Positions 6,068 through 9,387 of a DNA stretch of 9,387 nt are shown piece by piece; position 1 is the first letter of the stretch; every line of letters begins with the position of its first letter. Under the pieces are notes generated by a model. That model saw only the letters and a list, made by a program, of their open reading frames with translations. It was not told the DNA's origin and made no database searches. This DNA is from Gammaproteobacteria bacterium. GTDB lineage: Bacteria; Pseudomonadota; Gammaproteobacteria; Eutrophobiales; Eutrophobiaceae. Both the position numbers and the translations under genes were made by a program. The stretch covers positions 4,193 through 13,579 of the forward strand of contig VYCZ01000268.1 in the NCBI GenBank assembly GCA_009843675.1. The letters run 5' to 3'.

Positions 6068-7288
6068 CTATACCGCTTCTCCCTGTTTTACTTTCCTGAT
6101 GGCCTCGGTCCGTTGCATGCGTATGCGTTCCGCAATCTGCGGTCCTTCCAGGTCCAGGAAGTCTGTTGAATTGGTATCCAGCGCCAGACAGGCATCCAGG
6201 TATTTCCTGAACAGTACGGCTTGCGGGTAATCCTCCAGTTCCTTGCCCTTGCGCCCCCGCGCGTCGGCTTCGCAGGCGAGCAGGAACCGGTCGAAGCGTT
6301 CCGGGCGGCGGAAGGCGTCCAGCCCTTCGAGTTTCCGCAGGACGGTTGTTGCTTTCATTTCATTAATCCGGTGGCAATCCAGGTGGTAGCGCGAGACCAG
6401 TACGGCAAGGTCCCTGTACCTGTTGGGGATGCGCAGTCGGTCACAAAGGTTGTTGATCAACGCCACCCCGCGTTCTTCATGTCCGTGATGTTTGGGCAGG
6501 ACCTGCTGTGGCGTTGTGCCCTTGCCGAGGTCGTGCACCAGGGCGGCGAAACGCACTTCGGGATCGCCGGCGATCGCCGTCGCCTGTTCCAGTACCATGA
6601 GCGTGTGCACACCGCTGTCGATTTCCGGATGATGGCGTTCCGGCTGCGGGACCCCGAACAGCCGGTCGATTTCGGGAAACAGTTTTGCCAGCGCGGCGCA
6701 TTCTCGCAGCACCTCAAAATAGCGCCGCGGCTGCGCCGTTTGCAATGCTTTCTCCGTTTCCGTCCAGACGCGCTCCGGCGCCAGGGTCTCCAGTTCATCC
6801 GTGGCGCTGATTTCCTTCAGCAGGGACTGTGTCTCCCCGGCAATGGCGAAATTGAATTGAGCGGCGAACCTGGCGGCCCGCAGCACCCGCAGCGGGTCTT
6901 CGACAAACGCGGCCGAGACGTGGCGGATGATCTTTTCCTCCAGGTCTTTGCGGCCGTTGAACGGGTCGATCAGGTTGCCGTTCCCGTCCCTCGCGATCGC
7001 ATTGATGGTGATGTCCCGCCGTTCCAGGTCCTGCTCCAGGGTAACCTCTTCCGAGGTGTCGAAGGCAAACCCCGTGTAACCCGGCCCGGTCTTGCGCTCG
7101 GTGCGCGCCAGGGCGTACTCTTCCCCGGTTTCAGAGTGGATAAAAACGGGGAAGTCCCTGCCGACCGCCTTATATCCCAGGGCGGTCATCTGTTCCGGAG
7201 TAGCGCCGACGACAACCCAGTCGCGGTCCTTTACATCGAACCCCAGAAGTTCGTCCCGTACCGCGCCGCCGACCTGATAAATCTGCAT
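6068..7288 (-). CDS. cca: CCA-adding enzyme (tRNA nucleotidyltransferase) with HD domain
   Basis: The 406-residue product adds or repairs the 3' CCA of tRNAs from CTP and ATP without a nucleic-acid template. It follows E. coli Cca from end to end at nearly the same length. Near the N-terminus are GGAVRD (7-12) and the catalytic carboxylates D21 and D23 in VKDRDW. Then come the ARTERK segment (61-66), ERRDITINA (89-97), and the EDPLRVLRAARFAAQF block (130-145) that belongs to class II enzymes. HPEIDSGVHT (220-229) leads into a C-terminal HD domain with H252 and D253 in VHDLGKG. In the E. coli enzyme this HD domain gives phosphodiesterase and phosphatase activity. The ATG at 7286-7288 matches the usual N-terminus, though no clear Shine-Dalgarno precedes it. 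It starts 22 bp after the aldo/keto reductase gene and is probably read from the same transcript. The gene ends in TAG beside the intergenic repeat. Confidence 0.96.
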   Translation of the reverse strand: MQIYQVGGAVRDELLGFDVKDRDWVVVGATPEQMTALGYKAVGRDFPVFIHSETGEEYALARTERKTGPGYTGFAFDTSEEVTLEQDLERRDITINAIARDGNGNLIDPFNGRKDLEEKIIRHVSAAFVEDPLRVLRAARFAAQFNFAIAGETQSLLKEISATDELETLAPERVWTETEKALQTAQPRRYFEVLRECAALAKLFPEIDRLFGVPQPERHHPEIDSGVHTLMVLEQATAIAGDPEVRFAALVHDLGKGTTPQQVLPKHHGHEERGVALINNLCDRLRIPNRYRDLAVLVSRYHLDCHRINEMKATTVLRKLEGLDAFRRPERFDRFLLACEADARGRKGKELEDYPQAVLFRKYLDACLALDTNSTDFLDLEGPQIAERIRMQRTEAIRKVKQGEAV

Positions 7289-7310
7289 GAGAGCCGGCCG
7301 ATCCGAAGGT

Positions 7311-8231
7311 TTACAGCGCCTCCAGGTAATCGATCATGCGCTTTCGCTGGGCCGCGTCCGGCACACGCCCCGTCCCGCCGGCCATGTTGTCCAGGATGTG
7401 TTTGACCTTGCTGGTGGCCGGTATGATGCAGGTCACGGCCGGGTGGCCGGCGATGAACTTGAGGAAAAACTGTCCCCAGCTTGCGCAATCGATCTCAGCG
7501 GCCCAGTCCGGCAGGGGTTTCCCCTTGACCTTTCTGAACAGGTCCCCTCCCTGGTAGGGGCGGTTGATGATCGTGGCGATGCCCCTGTCCTGCGCCAACG
7601 GCAGCAGGCGCGCATCGGTGGCCCTGTTGGCGGCGCTGTACGTCAACTGGACAAAATCCAGCGGCTCCGTTTTCATTATGGCCTCCAGTTCCCCGTGAAA
7701 ACGGCCGTGCGAGGTGGTGATGCCCAGGTAACGGATGCGCCCCTGTTCCTTCCATTCCTTCAGGGTCTTGAGGTGTATCTTCCAGTCGCGCAGGTTGTGG
7801 ATCTGCATGAGGTCCATGGTTTCGACTCCCATGAGTTCCATGGATTCGTTCATCTGGTCGATGCCCGCCTGCCGCCCGTCGGTCCAGACCTTGGTGGCGG
7901 CGAAATATCCCGCGGTGTTTTGAGTGGTCTTGATCAGTTCGCCCACGATGCCTTCAGCCGGACCGTACATGGGCGATGAATCGATCATCTGTCCGCCGTG
8001 GTCAAAGAACGCCTGCATGACCTCGCCGAGCTGTTCCAGGGGCGTGGAATGGGAAAAGGTGCTGTAGGTGCCCATTCCCATGATCGAGATTTCCTCGCCG
8101 CTCGACGGGATAACGCGCTTGATCACGTCATTGGTCATGGCAGATAACATTCCCGGCATAACTCCGACTGCAGCGGGTAAGGCGCAGGCATGTTTGATGA
8201 AGTTGCGCCGCGAGAGCGTGATGTGTTTCAT
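7311..8231 (-). CDS. aldo/keto reductase with Tat signal sequence
   Basis: The 306-residue product begins with a twin-arginine signal: SRRNFIK at residues 7-13, then a hydrophobic stretch to about residue 31. It is therefore expected to be exported folded to the periplasm, or kept there by an uncleaved anchor, since the cleavage site is unclear. The rest is an aldo/keto reductase TIM barrel. The catalytic tetrad is visible as D84 (MIDSSP), Y89 (MYG), K114 (ATKVW) and H145 (MQIHN). The IPATSKVKHILDN segment (270-282) corresponds to the NADP(H) phosphate-binding loop. Such enzymes reduce aldehydes and ketones, and an exported one would have to bind its cofactor before transport. The start is well supported: ATG overlaps the TGA of the upstream transporter as ATGA, which implies translational coupling. 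The substrate is unknown. Confidence 0.9.
   Translation of the reverse strand: MKHITLSRRNFIKHACALPAAVGVMPGMLSAMTNDVIKRVIPSSGEEISIMGMGTYSTFSHSTPLEQLGEVMQAFFDHGGQMIDSSPMYGPAEGIVGELIKTTQNTAGYFAATKVWTDGRQAGIDQMNESMELMGVETMDLMQIHNLRDWKIHLKTLKEWKEQGRIRYLGITTSHGRFHGELEAIMKTEPLDFVQLTYSAANRATDARLLPLAQDRGIATIINRPYQGGDLFRKVKGKPLPDWAAEIDCASWGQFFLKFIAGHPAVTCIIPATSKVKHILDNMAGGTGRVPDAAQRKRMIDYLEAL
8228..8231 (-). other. ATGA stop/start overlap
   Basis: On the minus strand ATGA holds both the start of the aldo/keto reductase (8231-8229) and the stop of the transporter (8230-8228). This arrangement usually means the downstream gene is translated by ribosomes finishing the upstream one. Confidence 0.85.
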
Positions 8232-9387
8232 TCCGGTTCACCAGGATTATTCGGGCCGCTGTGCAGGCGGTCCTGATCATAGGCATTCCCGATGAATACT
8301 GCCACGATTGCCCATAACAACGCAATACCCGCGCCGATGAGTCCCATGCCCGCCAGGCCCAGGCCGAAACCCGCGGCGAGACCGGTGTACGCCCAGCCGC
8401 TCAGCATGTCGCCGCCCCTGTACACCACGATGTCTATGACCGGTTTTGTCCTGAAGCGTGTCTCCCGGCTTACCTCTGTGAAGAGCATCTCCCTGCCGGG
8501 GCGGGTAACGGCGTAGTTGCCGGCGCGGCGCACGACCTGCAGGCCCATCAGCACCGGCAGCAGCGGAGAGATCGCCACGATCAGCCAGCCGGCAATGATG
8601 ATGACGGGGACTATCGACAAGGTAACGCTCAACCCGAAGCGCACGGCCAGGCGGTTGGTGGCGAACATGGCCGTGACCACGGCAAGTGAGTTGACGATCA
8701 AGTCCATCATGCCCCAGTATTGCGCGCGGGTTGCGCGATCGAATTCGGCCAGCATGTTCTTCAGTTCGAAATATACAAACGTGCTCATCGCCGTGTACAG
8801 CAGGATGAACAGGCCGATTGCCAGCAGGTAACGGTTGCTGAAGAAATCGGCGAAACCGGCAAGGGGATTGCCTCCCGTGGTTATCCAGGAGGAATCAGCG
8901 GCGCCGGCCTGCCCGGCGCGCAGGTCTTCCTGCTTCAGTTTCTCCAGGTACGCAATCAGCGGAATGATGAGCAGCAACAACGCGGCAGCAAGCAGGATAA
9001 GGTTGTAGACACCCAGGGTCGCCGAAAAAAACACCGGAAACAAGGGTCCGGCAACTGCGCCGATACTGGCGCCGGAAGCGATAAACCCGAACAGCCGTTT
9101 CCCCTGGTCCTTTGAGAACGTGTCCGCCATGAAACTCCAGAACACGGAAACGTGGAACAGGCTGAAGACGCTGAGCCAGACGTAAAACGTCTTGTCGATA
9201 TACACCGGGTTGTCCATCATGTGCGTGCCCAAGTAGAACGCCAGGAACGACAGGGAGAAAAAACCGTACACGCCCGGGACGATGCGCCTGAACCTGACCC
9301 TTGAAATGATGCTGCCGTAGATAATGACGACGGCCATGCTGATGAGGAAGGTAGAGGTCCACAACCAGCTCAACTCGGCATCGGACC
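8228..9387 (-). CDS. MFS-fold transporter resembling ATP:ADP antiporters, N-terminus outside the window
   Basis: The frame is open to the right edge of the window, where the visible codons read SDAELSWLWTS. The TTG at 9373 sits within this reading frame and within the first visible membrane helix, so the true start is probably outside. About 386 residues are visible, with roughly 11 hydrophobic segments. That suggests a 12-helix carrier lacking only its first helix or so. The FSKDQGKRLFGFIASGASIGAVAGP region and the later VVRRAGNYAVTRPGREMLFTEVSRE...KPVIDIVVYRGGD region match the pattern of bacterial MFS proteins annotated as NTP/NDP exchange or Npt1/Npt2-like transporters. Outside obligate intracellular bacteria their substrates are mostly unknown, so nucleotide exchange should not be assumed. 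A soluble-looking loop (about residues 144-180) separates the two halves. It is the first visible gene of an operon with the Tat aldo/keto reductase and cca. Confidence 0.7.
   Translation of the reverse strand, partial: SDAELSWLWTSTFLISMAVVIIYGSIISRVRFRRIVPGVYGFFSLSFLAFYLGTHMMDNPVYIDKTFYVWLSVFSLFHVSVFWSFMADTFSKDQGKRLFGFIASGASIGAVAGPLFPVFFSATLGVYNLILLAAALLLLIIPLIAYLEKLKQEDLRAGQAGAADSSWITTGGNPLAGFADFFSNRYLLAIGLFILLYTAMSTFVYFELKNMLAEFDRATRAQYWGMMDLIVNSLAVVTAMFATNRLAVRFGLSVTLSIVPVIIIAGWLIVAISPLLPVLMGLQVVRRAGNYAVTRPGREMLFTEVSRETRFRTKPVIDIVVYRGGDMLSGWAYTGLAAGFGLGLAGMGLIGAGIALLWAIVAVFIGNAYDQDRLHSGPNNPGEPE

Noticed and set aside
6221..7405. 394-codon open frame on the plus strand, opposite cca
   Set aside because: It covers an unmistakable cca gene and its product resembles no family. 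It is a by-product of codon bias in GC-rich coding DNA.
9371..9373. TTG as the start codon of the transporter
   Set aside because: The frame stays open to the window edge, and starting here would leave about 11 helices and drop the usual N-terminal part. The gene is better read as cut by the window.

Overview
The window looks like chromosomal DNA of a Gram-negative bacterium, most likely a gammaproteobacterium. The evidence is a complete outer-membrane TonB-dependent receptor of the Oar-like type ending in Phe, Sec and Tat signal sequences, and a CCA-adding enzyme that closely follows the E. coli Cca pattern block by block. The genus cannot be fixed from the sequence. Base composition is moderately GC-rich throughout, and no gene stands out as foreign. 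No RNA genes, CRISPR array, insertion sequence or integration site were seen.

Left part (1-2841): the 3' end of a UbiD-family decarboxylase gene (+ strand) runs tail-to-tail, with an 11-bp gap, into a three-gene minus-strand operon. Its transcription order is a secreted small cupin, a VanA-like Rieske oxygenase with a GTG start, and a second, diverged Rieske oxygenase. Both oxygenases keep all [2Fe-2S] and mononuclear-iron ligands. Decarboxylase plus Rieske oxygenases suggest breakdown of methoxylated or carboxylated aromatic compounds. No reductase partner for the oxygenases is in the window.

Centre (2842-6067): a 104-bp divergent intergenic region holds a plausible sigma70-type promoter and a near-perfect Shine-Dalgarno for a 1012-residue TonB-dependent receptor. 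The receptor has a carboxypeptidase-regulatory-like domain in front of the plug. Its head-to-head position with the oxygenase operon suggests, but does not prove, that it imports a substrate or product of that pathway. It ends in a short convergent intergenic region holding a perfect 25-bp palindrome of the GGGGACAGA...TCTGTCCCC type, which resembles REP-like repeats, followed by a 10-bp direct repeat.

Right part (6068-9387): a tightly packed minus-strand operon, in transcription order an MFS-fold transporter resembling ATP:ADP antiporters (5' end outside the window), a Tat-signal aldo/keto reductase overlapping it by ATGA, and cca 22 bp downstream.

The genes mostly belong to recognisable families. 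The less ordinary points are the architecture of the putative aromatic-degradation locus (secreted cupin, two unlike Rieske oxygenases, divergent receptor), the exported aldo/keto reductase coupled to a nucleotide-carrier-like transporter, and the palindromic repeat.
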